From NCBI RefSeq assembly GCF_037975245.1, contig NC_092579.1, forward strand, positions 5,333,001 through 5,397,000: 64,000 nt of DNA, written 5' to 3'. The notes under the pieces are model-generated. The model saw nothing but the letters and a program-made list of their open reading frames with translations. It searched no databases and was not told the origin of the DNA. Below, piece after piece: positions 47,433-58,818 of this stretch (the stretch's first letter is position 1; every line of letters begins with the position of its first letter). The DNA is from Apostichopus japonicus (taxonomy: Eukaryota; Echinodermata; Holothuroidea; Aspidochirotida; Stichopodidae). The translations under genes were made by a program, and so were the position numbers.

Positions 47433-49625
47433 GTAAGTACTAATACAGGATATATAGGCCTACGGTAAAAATTAGGACTTTTTATCACTTTTGTTCAAAC
47501 AATCCTTTGAATGAAGATCAACAAATTTGGTTTTATTCAATGCGAACAAGTGTGGAGAAGACACTCATAGATGTTTAGTGATCTACTTTGCAAAATTTAA
47601 AGAAAAATAAGGACATTTTTTTCCTTGGGATATGCTGGTTATGGTAAGGTTGTCATGGAAGTGATTTGTACCGTCAATGTAAAGGTAAAATTGGTTTTCC
47701 TTATTTTCTCAGTCTTCAAGCTTCAAATGTAGACAAAATTGATTCTAGTGAATGCGGAATTTTATTAAGAACACAACTATCACTTGTTTGTTCAGAGGGA
47801 GATCAAAATGGTGGAAAAGTAAGGGCAAAATTTTATGAAAAGTTTAGGCCATTGGTAGCTTGTAGCACTTTCCAATATAAGAGCAACACACAAAATTTGG
47901 AAAATATTTCTTCTTATTTTCTGAGTTAACGAGCTGCTAATTTATAAAAATTTTATTCTAGTGAATGCGGAATTTTATTAAGAGCACAACTTTTACTTGT
48001 TTGTTAAGAGGGAGTTCAAAATGGTGGAAAATTTAGAGCAAAATTTTTACAAAAAATAGGCTATTGGTAGCTTGTAGCACTTTCCAAAATTAGAGCAGCA
48101 CACAAAATTTGGAAAATATTTCTTCTTATTTTCTGAGCTTACAAGCTGCTAATTTCTACAAATTTGATATCAGTGAATGCGGAATTTTATTAAGAGCACA
48201 AATATTACTTGTTTGTTCAGAGGGAGATCAAAATGGTGGAAAAGTAAATGCAAAATTTTATGAAGAATTTAGGCCATTGGATGCTTGTTGCACTTTCCAA
48301 TATTAGAGCAACACACAAAATTTGGAAAATATTTCTTCCTATTTTCTGAGCTTACAAGCTGCTAATTTCTACAAATTTGGTTTTAGTGAATGCGGAATTT
48401 TAGAAAGAACACAACTATTACCTGTTTGTTAAGAGGGAGATCAAAATGGTGGAAATGTAAGTGCAAAAATTTATGAAAAATTTAGGTCATTGGAAGCTTG
48501 TTGCACTTAAGTGCTGGAAAAAATCAAGTAAAATTAGTGCTATTTTTTAAGGTAACAATTTCTATTCTAGGTCAAAACTTCTTGCAAATTCATGCAAGAT
48601 GAATGCTCCATGGCATAACAGACTAAAAAAGTGTAGTTCCTTTATCATTAATTTTGGCTGTCAAAGTCTGCTAAACTATAATTTGACAAAAACCAATGCA
48701 AACTATTGTTAAGTACACAACAGGTGCAATTTTCCTTGCAATGAGGTAAAATTCAAGAAGAAATTAAGGGCAATATGTTATTCTAAATTTAGACCATGGT
48801 GATTAGCTTTGCACTAGTGCACATGAAGGGTTTTTGTTTAGAAATGAAGTAGGTGGGTCAAGTTGAAAAGTAGGCGGGACTGTCTGTATGCGGACATGGG
48901 GGAGGTGTCTAAGGGGAGGGGTCTAAGGGGAGGGTTCCCCCTCCCCTTTGCCGGAAAATTGCAATTTAAAAAGTCTCTAGATGCAAAATGGTGCAATATA
49001 CAGTTGTTTGGTCAATGATATTGCCCCCTCCCAGTCACCCCTTTCTTCTGTCCTATTTTTCTATTTTCTCCTGATTTTTTTTATTAACACTCGGGTCATG
49101 GAGCCTAGGGAGGTAGCTTTGCCACTGAACCGAACTTAGCAAGGGTGTGACGCACTTGCTGCATTAAATGAAGTGCGATCATAACAAAATGATAATAGGT
49201 CTACGGTACCTACAAAGTGATTAGGATTTTACTGCCAAAAAATACCCAACTAGGTCTGTGATAGAACCTTTTGTTTTTTATTCAGCTTTTATCTCTGTTG
49301 AGCAACAATTTGTATGTCAAGAGAAGCCCTTCGCCTACCTCTACTCTCACCCACCCCTCAGCCTCATCTCCTTGACCATACTACTAATGTTCAACTTCTT
49401 GTAGTTTTTACATACAGTTAACTGCTGTGACAGTTTCAATCACACCTGACCTGGTTGTGGGTATATATTCCTCTCGATTTTTTGCGTCATTTTTTTAATT
49501 TTAATTTTTTTTTTTTTTACTGAGCGTCGCAAAGTAGCCGGGTCATGTACGTGCAGTAAGCGGGTCATTTGACCCGGGTCCCGGCTACTAATGAAAACCC
49601 TGACATGTATAGCAAATACTGCAGT
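47433..49625. other. Downstream of the propeller exon
   Basis: Only the ~213-bp array is recognised. 48516-49625 holds low-complexity pieces (poly-T at about 49500-49516) and no supported gene. Confidence 0.5.
47690..48515 (+). repeat. ~213-bp tandem repeat, about four copies
   Basis: TTCTTATTTTCTGAG-type starts at 47698, 47914, 48124 and 48339. Every unit carries GTGAATGCGGAATTTTA, AGAGGGAGATCAAAATGGTG and TTGTAGCACTTTCCAA. Some units are open in one frame by chance, but the frames do not persist. Confidence 0.85.
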
Positions 49626-49773
49626 GATGATACCTTGATTTGATCACAGTATTTAAGTCTTGATAAAATGGTATTACACAAGCTTGCAAATTAGTCAAAA
49701 AAAGCAGAAAAAGAAGGAGAAAATGTCACCTTAGCCTTGTGGTACTATTTTCACATTTTCAACATGTAGTCAA
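49626..49773 (+). repeat. Second copy of window positions 1-160 (left half)
   Basis: TGATGATACCTTGATTTGAT is identical to the first bases of the window, and similarity continues to CCTTAGCCTTGTGG and TATTTTCACAT. The right half of the copy is at 58474. Confidence 0.9.
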
Positions 49774-51431
49774 GGCCACGGGCGGAGATTTGTTTCAAAT
49801 ATTGGGGGGGGGGGGGACATTTGCTTGGATGCATGCGAATTACTATCAAAGCGGAGCGCCACCATTGGTTGGCGCGCAGCGTACAAGAAAACTTTGATAG
49901 CCCCCCAGGTCACCGGAAATGGGACTTCTCGGGCTTGAAAATGACCAACCAGATGTAGACTTTTGCCTGAGAACCAAGTTTTTCCCAATAGTTTTTTTTC
50001 ATTCATAACTTTTTTCAAGATTGTCACCAGTCACACATCATGTTCGACCTCATCGCATCTCTTGTGGATCATTGCCTTTGTAGGTAATTCTATGTAACGC
50101 CCCACAATACCCGGCAGCCCCACTTTTCAAGGTTTTAAGCCTGTTATTTTTTCAGAATTTGAATAATAAATACACTTCAAAACATACCCATAATGTTGTA
50201 CAAAATTTTATCTATGGACAACCAATATAGAAAAACCGGTCAAAATTGCATGAGTAGAGGGAAGTATGATGAAGAATACGTTGGTCAAGGAATTTTCAAA
50301 AATTCAGACATAGTTAATTTATTGGTTTACAAATATTAAAACCTCCTATGCGATTCGCGCAATTTGATCACATTTGGAATTAACGATTAGTTAAAAAGCC
50401 ACTTGCGATTACTATTTTTTAGTTATCCCGTCTATAATCCATAAACATCGCGTAAAATTCCTTGTCAGCCTTTCCTTCTTTGAAATAAACGAATGAATAA
50501 ATAATAATTTCTTCCACATGGTAGCCTAACACCACACTAAGTCAATGAGAAATCTAGCTAAGCCTAACCATCTTTTCATTTGCTGGAGTTGTGACGCAGT
50601 TATAAGACATCTATGGAATACTTTCGTTATTGCTGTTACGTTCGACAACATGGTTGCCTAACACCACACTAAGTCAATGGGGGTAGTCTAGCCTAGCCAT
50701 CTGTTTATTAGCTGAAATTGTGACGCAGTTATAAGATATCTAATGGAAAGCTTTCGTTATTGCTGTTAAATTCGAACACATGGTAGCCTAACGACATAAT
50801 AAGTCAATGGGAAATCAGCCTAACCATCGGTTGCAATTTTTTTTTTAAACAGTCACACTTTGCGTATGATTCGGGTAATAAATTAGGAACAGAGTAGTAT
50901 CGCGTCGAGTGGGCCCCTTCGTTATTGCTGTTATCTTCGACCACATTGTAGCCTAGAACACCACACTAAGTCAATGGGATATCTGCCTAACCGTCGGTTT
51001 GCGATTTTTTTTTTTTTTTTAAATCACACTTTGCTAAGGATTCGGGTAAAAAAATTAGGAACCGGGTAGTATCGCGTCGGGCGGGTACCCGGGTACCCGG
51101 ATAACCCGTGCAAACACTAGAATTTACACTCATACACAAGACATGTACAGACATTATGATAATAATCATGTGTGACAACATGCTATACGGTCACAGATCA
51201 CAGAAACGACCACGAAGAGTCATTAACCTCATGCAGCATGTGTTGGATGAAGTTTTAGCCACAGCCAAATATGATGTAACTAATCTCACGCATTATTTTC
51301 TATTTATAGCCACAAAAAAAAAATTATGCCACCAAATGTTGGGGGGATATTAGATACTACCATATATCCCCACCTAATATATTGGGGGTGACATGTCCCC
51401 CGCCCCCCCCCCCCATGACCGCCGCCCATGT

Positions 51432-51432
<1 letters not shown>

Positions 51433-51479
<47 letters not shown>

Positions 51480-51530
51480 ATATATATATATATATTTATT
51501 TATACTTATATATATATACATATATATATT
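51433..51530. repeat. (TA)n microsatellite
   Basis: Alternating TA with a few C and TTTA interruptions. It creates a spurious Tyr/Ile frame. Confidence 0.95.
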
Positions 51531-53562
51531 TATCTCAATACATTACATGTATAGAGATATTGTAACAGTAAGTGGGACTTTCTCTTCTCTTAAAAATTTT
51601 TCAGCGTCTTCAAACAAAGTTCTTTTTCTCTGGAATTTCCAGAGCAAGAATATATCATATAGACCAACAAAAGTTACTATTTTTTATTCCAGAATTGTAT
51701 CTCATTCCGTGACTTTTTCACCGATTTATGTCCAAATCGGGCCAATTTGGACTGAAAACACACTTTGACAGACCTGTTTTGCACACGCTCCAAAACTTAT
51801 GTTTTATGAAAGAGAATAGAATAGAACTGTCTTTCAACAGTGGTATCGTCTAAGATAGGGTCCTATGTATTATATATTTTATTAAAATTTTAAACTTTCA
51901 TTTGTTGTTTACAGGTAGGTATTAATAAGAATTTTACTACATGTATATGACATTTAATGGCTTTTATTTGCTTTATTTGATGTTTAAATGATTTTTCTTT
52001 CTTAAAACAACACTGAGCTGCCGCCCCGACTTTTAGTAAAACGGTCCGTTTTTGATGATTAAGCCCCGCCCCCAAGTCTGTTTTGTAGCAGATTGGCTAT
52101 GACTCATAACAGCTACATGTTAGATATACGAAAATGGCTACCCTCGCGAACAATTTTCTGTTCTGTAGTTAGGTACGCGAGGTGTTAGTGTATTGCATGC
52201 TAATTACATTCTGTACTGCTGAATTCTACCAGGGAGTTGTTATAACTCCCTGATTCTACGTAGTGCATTTAATTTATATTAGGCCTTCGTTTTTGTAACA
52301 TCCATTTAAGGATAGTACTGGTGTTCAGGTAGCTTTTCAGAGCAAGGGCCATGATAAGTTTGTTTGATTGCCCTTCATGTATTTTGTATAATTACGTATA
52401 CACATTCTTGTATTTCTGAAGGCTACTTACTGTAGGCCTAGTGCATTTAAAAATATATATATATATAGGCCTAGGCTAGGCCCCTAGGCCTATTAGGCTT
52501 TCAGTGATAGCCACATTAGCATTGTACTGGTGCTCAGACAGCTTTTCCTAGGAAGGACCAGGGTACGTATAAAAGAGGAGCCGGCCATAGCATCACAACT
52601 TTGATAAGACTATAAAAATTGTATAAGGTTATGTTTTATTTATAAGGATATAAGATGTATAAGGTTATAAGAAGTATGTTGAGCTTTCTTTTGAACCTGT
52701 AATGTTTGACATCAAATGTACAAAGAATTAAAATAAAATAACAAAATGGAGAGGAACTGAGGTGGCTATTAGGGGAAGAGGAGGCCACCCATCACTTGCA
52801 TATAAAAACTTGTAATCTTCTTTTACATTATTTTTTCCAAGTCATAAATCCATGAAATCTTCATGTCCGAAAAATTGAGATGGAAAAACGTGGGTTGTTT
52901 TGATATCTAGAAGTGGACACAGTTTTGATGGTAGTCACCACTACAGTCTACAGTAACATACAGTAGGTCAATAGGCCTAGCTCTCAAGGCAGGCATCAAG
53001 AATATGGTCGAGTTGTTCGCCTCTTCTAATTTGGCTGTTGTCATTGACGTCAAACTATATGACCAAAAAGTCCAACTGAGACTGACCTAAGATGAAGGAT
53101 ACCACATAAAAAACAAGTTCTTAAATATTCTATGACATTACTAAACCTTGCAACATCGTTCTTTCGACTAACAGGCAATGAGCGCTAAAGGCAAGACTAG
53201 CAGGATAAAGTGTAACCTGCAGAGACTATTCGTGGCAAAAATGCAAGTTATATATTTGTTGTACCATGATTGATATTGATAATTGTAGAGACAGAGCAAA
53301 GATTTCAAATTAGGAATAAAAATTAAAACTTCCAGTATTGAGATACTGCATCATTGATGCTCTATATATATAATTATGGTTGCTACCCTATTTTCCTTTT
53401 TTATCGGCAAACCTAATTTCATTACGGATGTGGTCCCTCTAGCTATTCATTTCGATAAAAAGGTAAAAACTACTTTCGGTCATATATAGTAACAAATTGT
53501 AACACGGTTGGACAGGCGCCTTGCGAGGAATTTGCCAAGGGAGGGGCGAAGCTTGTAGGCAA

Positions 53563-53600
53563 ACTATCAGAGCCGTATATAGAGAGAGTTTGGCCAACTG
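53563..53600 (+). repeat. Arm of an inverted repeat pair within the 8.7-kb insertion
   Basis: GAGCCGTATATAGAGAGAGT and TTGGCCAAC match the reverse complement of 58148-58186 without a mismatch over about 30 bases. The arms are about 4.6 kb apart. Confidence 0.8.
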
Positions 53601-54161
53601 GCGATTTGTGACGTCACACGCAAACCATGGGCATCAAAATAGGTCCAGATGTCGTTACCAGTTGCGCGAAACACGAAAAACTATACACACAATAGTATAT
53701 CAGCTTTGCACACTGTGCTCGTTGCGAACAAACGAAGCGACTCAGAATTTCAGATTTTGACAAGCATACGAGGAACAAAATGGATATCAGGTAATGAATT
53801 AGAGTATTCGTTAGTTAATGACATTTACGTTTATCTTCACACCTGAAATGCGTAGAAAACTAGCTGAAAACCTGTGTCATTACACTTGTTTATTTTACGC
53901 CTCATAGTAGTAGTCCTACTTTAGTCGTACAAACGAAAAGCACACATCACAGTCCTGGCTAGGCTAGATTACAGACGCCAAACTATAGCATCAGGCTTAC
54001 ATTAATAGATCCTTCAATTAAATAGAGTAGGCCTACACATAAAATGACAATTGATGCTTCACTGATCTTTTCAAGTTTGCCAAAAGTAGTTGTACCAGAG
54101 GTCATTGTCTTAAACTCCAGAAGTTACAAAGTAGGATTAATATTCGGCATAACTTTTTCTC

Positions 54162-54385
54162 TAAAGTCTAATACAAGGGTTGTGAATGGATGGAATGGTA
54201 TGCCTGAGAAGGTTAAATTGCAAGTAGTGTGAATGGGTTTAAGAATGCTTTCGATGAGTACATTAAGCATTGTAATTGGGTATGACATTTGATGTCCTCG
54301 GTTTTATTCCTGTCATATAGCCTTAGGGTCCTTAATGGGGACTTGAGTGTCTCTCCTGGTCTTTTTTTCTACTAAACTAAACTAT
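54162..54385 (+). mobile_element. Non-LTR retrotransposon (LINE) 3' end, broken
   Basis: NTRVVNGWNGMPEKV in one frame continues as VNGFKNAFDEYIKHCNWV in another and then stops. This is the RVVN.WN.LPE-V-----NxFK---D-- C-terminal signature common after the RT domain of LINE ORF2 proteins. A tail with ACTAAACTAAACTA at 54370 is typical of such elements. One frameshift is visible and the RT is missing. Confidence 0.65.
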
Positions 54386-57300
54386 ATACTTCAGTGTAGG
54401 AGTTAGCAATAGTTGGGAGTCTGTGGGCAAACCTAAGACTGATATTGTGGTGTTAATTTCTCAGGAATGTAGTACTAGGCTATAGTAGGTGCAATAGATT
54501 GAATGGGTCTGTCGAGAAAAAAAAAACCTGCAACAACTGAATACTGGTGTATGTTGTAGCTTATGTATTTTCCATTAACATATATACTATACGGTCATGT
54601 GCCTTAATAAGGTTTCATGGATCACACTGACATAGTGTGTCTACTTGTCAGTTCTGTCAACTGAGCACAGGGCTGATGACATCATTCAGTTTGTTATTAT
54701 GCAGACAGCAAATGGCTATAATGATAATTATTAATTGTTACTTATTCTTCATACTGCCCTTACTGGCCTTACCTGAACAGTGATGTATCAAAATGCAAGA
54801 AGTCGTTAAGCTTTTCATTTAAGAATCGTTTCAGCCTGTCCTATTTCAAACATATGATTGGCAGGTTTCCATGTTACATAGCTTATCAAAATGGAGCTGT
54901 TCTGTAAAGCAAGAAAATCACACATATGCATGCATACAAACACACTCATATAACAATTTCTGAATATCTTTTCAGCTGCCCAAAGGTACTAGAATGCAAG
55001 CTCTGTTGGGTGAATTAAACAACCCTCATTGTACTCTTTTATTATGGTCAGCTAAGCTGGAACCAGCAATGATGGTGATGTGGATTTGACAGTACCTAGA
55101 CAAGAATTCAATAGCTGCTTTGTGTTGAAGTGGGTTCAACTTGCTCAAGGCCATGACAGGATGACGACTCTACATCAGGATGAACTATCTGTTGCAGAGC
55201 TCTATATACCAGGCAGTTGTTAAAACATCCATTGGGTGACCCTCACAGTCTACCAGGCACTGCGTTGCAGAAGCAAAATGAAGTGTGTGTGATACCTTCA
55301 TCTTATGAGAGTGGGATGGTGTAAGTGTGGCCTCTGTCAATTTGGCTTCAAGTTTTTGTTTTCTTGAAAGCTGAGAAGATCTTTCAGTGGTTTCACACTG
55401 ACCTTTGTACTTGACAATTCATGTGTATTTGCCAGCTCAGGAGGAAGCCAGATTTTAATTACATTAACCAATGCTGACTTTTTTTTTGGACATGTGGTAC
55501 ATCTGCAAGGAGGTGAAGGAAGCAGTTGGAGTTGCATGGATGTGGAATCTTGTTGATAGTCTGGCAGTCTTATCCACAGATTATCCCAAAGCTTCTCCAC
55601 ATTGCCACATTCAGAACTTATTACATTGATAAACCTGAAAATTGCAGGAATCTAACCAAGCACCCATCAAGGGAATTTGTTTGTATAATTATTGAAAGCT
55701 GTGACCTGATGTGACAGATTAATGTGAAATATAGGGCAGTAGATTACCTTGTAAATGAACCTTGTCATTTGTTTTATTGTATCTAATGTTTGCAAAATTT
55801 AAAGTTGCATGCTACCAATTGAAACACAATTCTTTCTCTATTAATGGGATATAAATACTTCTCCTGAAAGGGTGTGAAGACTCCCGCACAAAGAAACGTC
55901 TCATGCCTGTTATCTGACCTAGTTTCGAATGCGGTGTAACAGAAGTGTTAGACACCACCATTGATCCCAGAAAATACACACACAGCTTGCTACCATCTGT
56001 AAATAGACATTAGTGTACAGTCAATACAAACATCATGGTCAATACCCACAACACAGTGCACAAAGCAGCGTGGACATCTCAGGTCTAGACAAAAGATAAC
56101 AAGGTATCAGGTTTCATTACTGTCTGCATTTTGTAGCGACACAAAAAAAACTTCACTTGCAAGCAACGGAAAGTAAACTTTTTCAGAGCATGGCATGCGG
56201 TTTAGGGCGAGTCTTCAATACCTTTAAATATACTGCATTGGTTGTTGTCACTTGATCATTTGCTTGTGTGTGAGCTAAACAGCTTAAATAATATGTGAAA
56301 AAATAATACAAACTTTCAAATTGCCAGATATTTACTTGCTCAAAATCATTATCCAATCATGATTTGTTGCTATCCTTGAGTCCATTATTCAGATGATGAG
56401 GCAGATTCCCTTCAACTCTCCATGATGAAGGTAAAACCTTATATCTTAACCAACTGCCATTGAGTGTCCATTTGAAAGTTTCAAACACACAAGCGCATTG
56501 ATTAAAACAAAGACTTTATTGCTGTGGTTGCAGGAACTGGATTTCAGTCTAATAGTCACTCACCAGGTTCGTCTTTATCACAGTCTGCTAACTGTGGCGT
56601 TTTATGTTAGGAGTTTTTCTTCAGAGCACATGTCACCTTTGATTTGTAAAAAAAGTCCTGAAATTCAGGGAGTTAAAATATACTGTCTAAAGATCATTTT
56701 AAAAGATTTTTTTTTAACTTCAATCATCAATGTGGGGGTCAATTAGGGGAATAAGGAGTTACTGATGCAATGAGTTTCTGGCATAAGTGCATTTATAATG
56801 TGTTAAAACTTGAAAGGTGTATATTACTGCATCCCCCCCCCTCCCTCTTAATTTGCACTCTGTTGGAATGCACAGACAGTTTTGCTTTTTAATAAAATAC
56901 CAGTTAACACTAAATTTTCAAATCAATTCAAGTCTTGCTTTAAAACAGTCAAATGAAACCGTGCATTGCCCAAGCTAGGCCTACGCAATATTTTGAACAT
57001 TTCTTTATCAACATGTGGTGACAGGGCTCTTAAGATAATTCAGTGACCAAGACAAGAGTGTATGGTAGTCTTTGCAATAAGCATAACTAAGGCTAGGCTA
57101 CAAGTACCAGTACCATAGTTAGCCTTGGCTTAGTGGTCTTTGAAATGTAGCCTAGGCCCCTGCTACTTTGATAAATGATAGTTGACTGCATCCAAATTAA
57201 ACCAAGGCCTAGGCTATACTTTTGAAGAAGAAAAAATTAGGCTGAATTCATGTTAGCCTAAAAAGGCTAGGCCAATGCTGACAATTAACACAAACCAAGA

Positions 57301-58147
57301 TCATTTAACCATTTGGGCACTTGTTTATGGCATACTAAAAGGGTCTATATAATTAGGCCTGTATGTGTACACAACCCACAAGTTGCCAATGAGTATTGAC
57401 CTAGCCTAACTCGTTTAGGCCTAGGCTACTTTGTTTTCCTTAGGCCTAGTTTAATTGGGCCTTATACTGTGCCATATTATGTAATGTGCTATAACAGTTG
57501 TAGTATTAGCAAGAATGGTCCAGGTCTAACTAAGCCCAGGCTTAACTTATGCTTTGGGCTTAACTTAGGATTAGGGCTTGACGTTATGCCTAGCCCACCC
57601 TTTTACATTAAACTAAAAGTTATACTTTTTTAGGCTAGGCATAGCCTAGGCATACAATAACTAGGAATTAGGATAACTATATGTGCGAATGAAGCTGCCA
57701 TGCCTATGATTAGGAGAGCTGGCATAATGAAATCGAATTTGTGGATCGTAAAACGAGAGAGAATAGCCATGAATGTAATTACAGAAACCAGTCTGAACGT
57801 AAAATTCTCGCATTGCTTGTACATTACTCGTATTACACTAGGGCCTATGGCTATGGGCCTAGGCTACACAAACTTTTTTTCATTAGATCTCCATCTTGTT
57901 CTTTCTACTTCCAAAAAATTCCTCTTCTTTTATGATCAGTCGGAAAATCAAACAACAATATCCATGTTCTGACCGATTGCAGTATTCCCAGCACCATTTC
58001 TTCCATAATTTCGTACTTTTTTCGTGTACACAAACGATAGTCTATACACTGTGAGTATGCGTGTCGCCTGCTATAAAGTTTTCAAGTGGACCTATTTTAC
58101 CACCCTGTGTGGGCGTTGTCCCTCTCGACCAATCCAAATCGGTTACA
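54386..58147. other. Interior of the 8.7-kb insertion, right part
   Basis: Holds the second ~370-bp MITE and a cluster of TAGGCCTA/CTAGGC motifs at 56970-57660. A minus-strand frame at 55337-55600 is open but unrecognised and is not claimed as a gene. Confidence 0.45.
55864..56229 (-). mobile_element. ~370-bp MITE, copy 2 (inverted relative to copy 1)
   Basis: Shares long stretches with the reverse complement of 4662-5033, for example AAGGTATCAGGTTTCA and CATTTTGTAGCGACAC. Ends are GGGTGTGAAGACTC and GAGTCTTCAATACCTTTAAA. Confidence 0.7.
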
Positions 58148-58473
58148 TGGTTGGCCAAACTCTCTCTATATACGGCTCTGCAAACTATCTAAGCGTAGCG
58201 CCACCATTAGTTGGCGCGAAACGCAAAAGAAAATTTTGGCCGAAAATGCCTCCCAGATCGCTGGAAATGGCACTTCCCAGGTCTTGTAAGTTGCATCTAA
58301 GCATTTTCTATTTTGAAATTACTAGCGATATCATAAAAAAATAACAAAAATATGCTTTAAAAAAAAAAACTATGCCACCAAATATTGGGGGGATATTAGA
58401 TACTATATCCCCCACCTAAAATATTGGGGGGACGTGTCCCCCCGTCCCCCCCCCCCCATGATCGCAGCCCATG

Positions 58474-58818
58474 GTAAAGACTGCAAAATTCACCAAGCCA
58501 TTGAAATCATTTTCATTACTTCTGAGGAGAGAAAGTTGAAGCTAAGTACAGCTTTACTTTAATAAGGATTGCATCGAGTCAGTTGACAGTCTTCTTGTCA
58601 GTTCTCTTTAATTGGTTCATTTCACTGATGGCCTATGATTTCCATTATGAAGAATGCACAGTGTAATGTAGACTATATAGTCCTTATAAGTAACAATAAG
58701 AAACAGATTATGGATTAATTCCTGACAATGCCAATTAGGTACAATTTATTCTTGTCAGTTCTCTTCAAGTGGTTCATTTCACTGATGGCCTATGATTTCC
58801 ATTATGAAGAATGCACAG
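58474..58818 (+). repeat. Second copy of window positions 174-430 (right half), with a 155-bp partial tandem duplication
   Basis: GCCATTGAAATCATTTTCAT and CAGTCTTCTTGTCAGTTCTC match 180-430. The piece from 58593 is repeated from 58748 (GGCCTATGATTTCCATTATG twice) and the second copy is cut at CACAG by the LTR of the Gmr1-like element. Confidence 0.9.

Larger units (their letters stand above)
49774..58473. mobile_element. ~8.7-kb insertion with CCA(C/T)GGGC ends, composite
   Basis: It separates the two halves of the duplicated segment. The left end reads CCACGGGCGGAGATTTG, and the right end on the minus strand CCATGGGCTGCGATCATGG. The flanks GTCAAG and GTAAAG resemble a 6- to 8-bp target duplication. 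A second right end of the same type is at 51300-51432, and an internal motif (AGCGCCACCATT(G/A)GTTGGCG) occurs at 49855 and 58198. G-rich ends of this kind resemble hAT non-autonomous elements, but no transposase is visible. Confidence 0.5.

Noticed and set aside
47666-48306. Two similar + strand frames (87 and 65 codons)
   Set aside because: They are units of the ~213-bp tandem repeat, and stops appear in the other units.
51382-51768. 128-codon + strand frame with Tyr/Ile runs
   Set aside because: Produced by the (TA)n microsatellite and poly-C. No splice or domain support.
53779-53789. ATGGATATCAG directly before GTAATG as a first coding exon
   Set aside because: No matching downstream exon was found and it lies within the 8.7-kb insertion.
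55337-55600. Minus-strand frame of 87 codons as a gene
   Set aside because: No recognisable domain or splice context. Left as unassigned.
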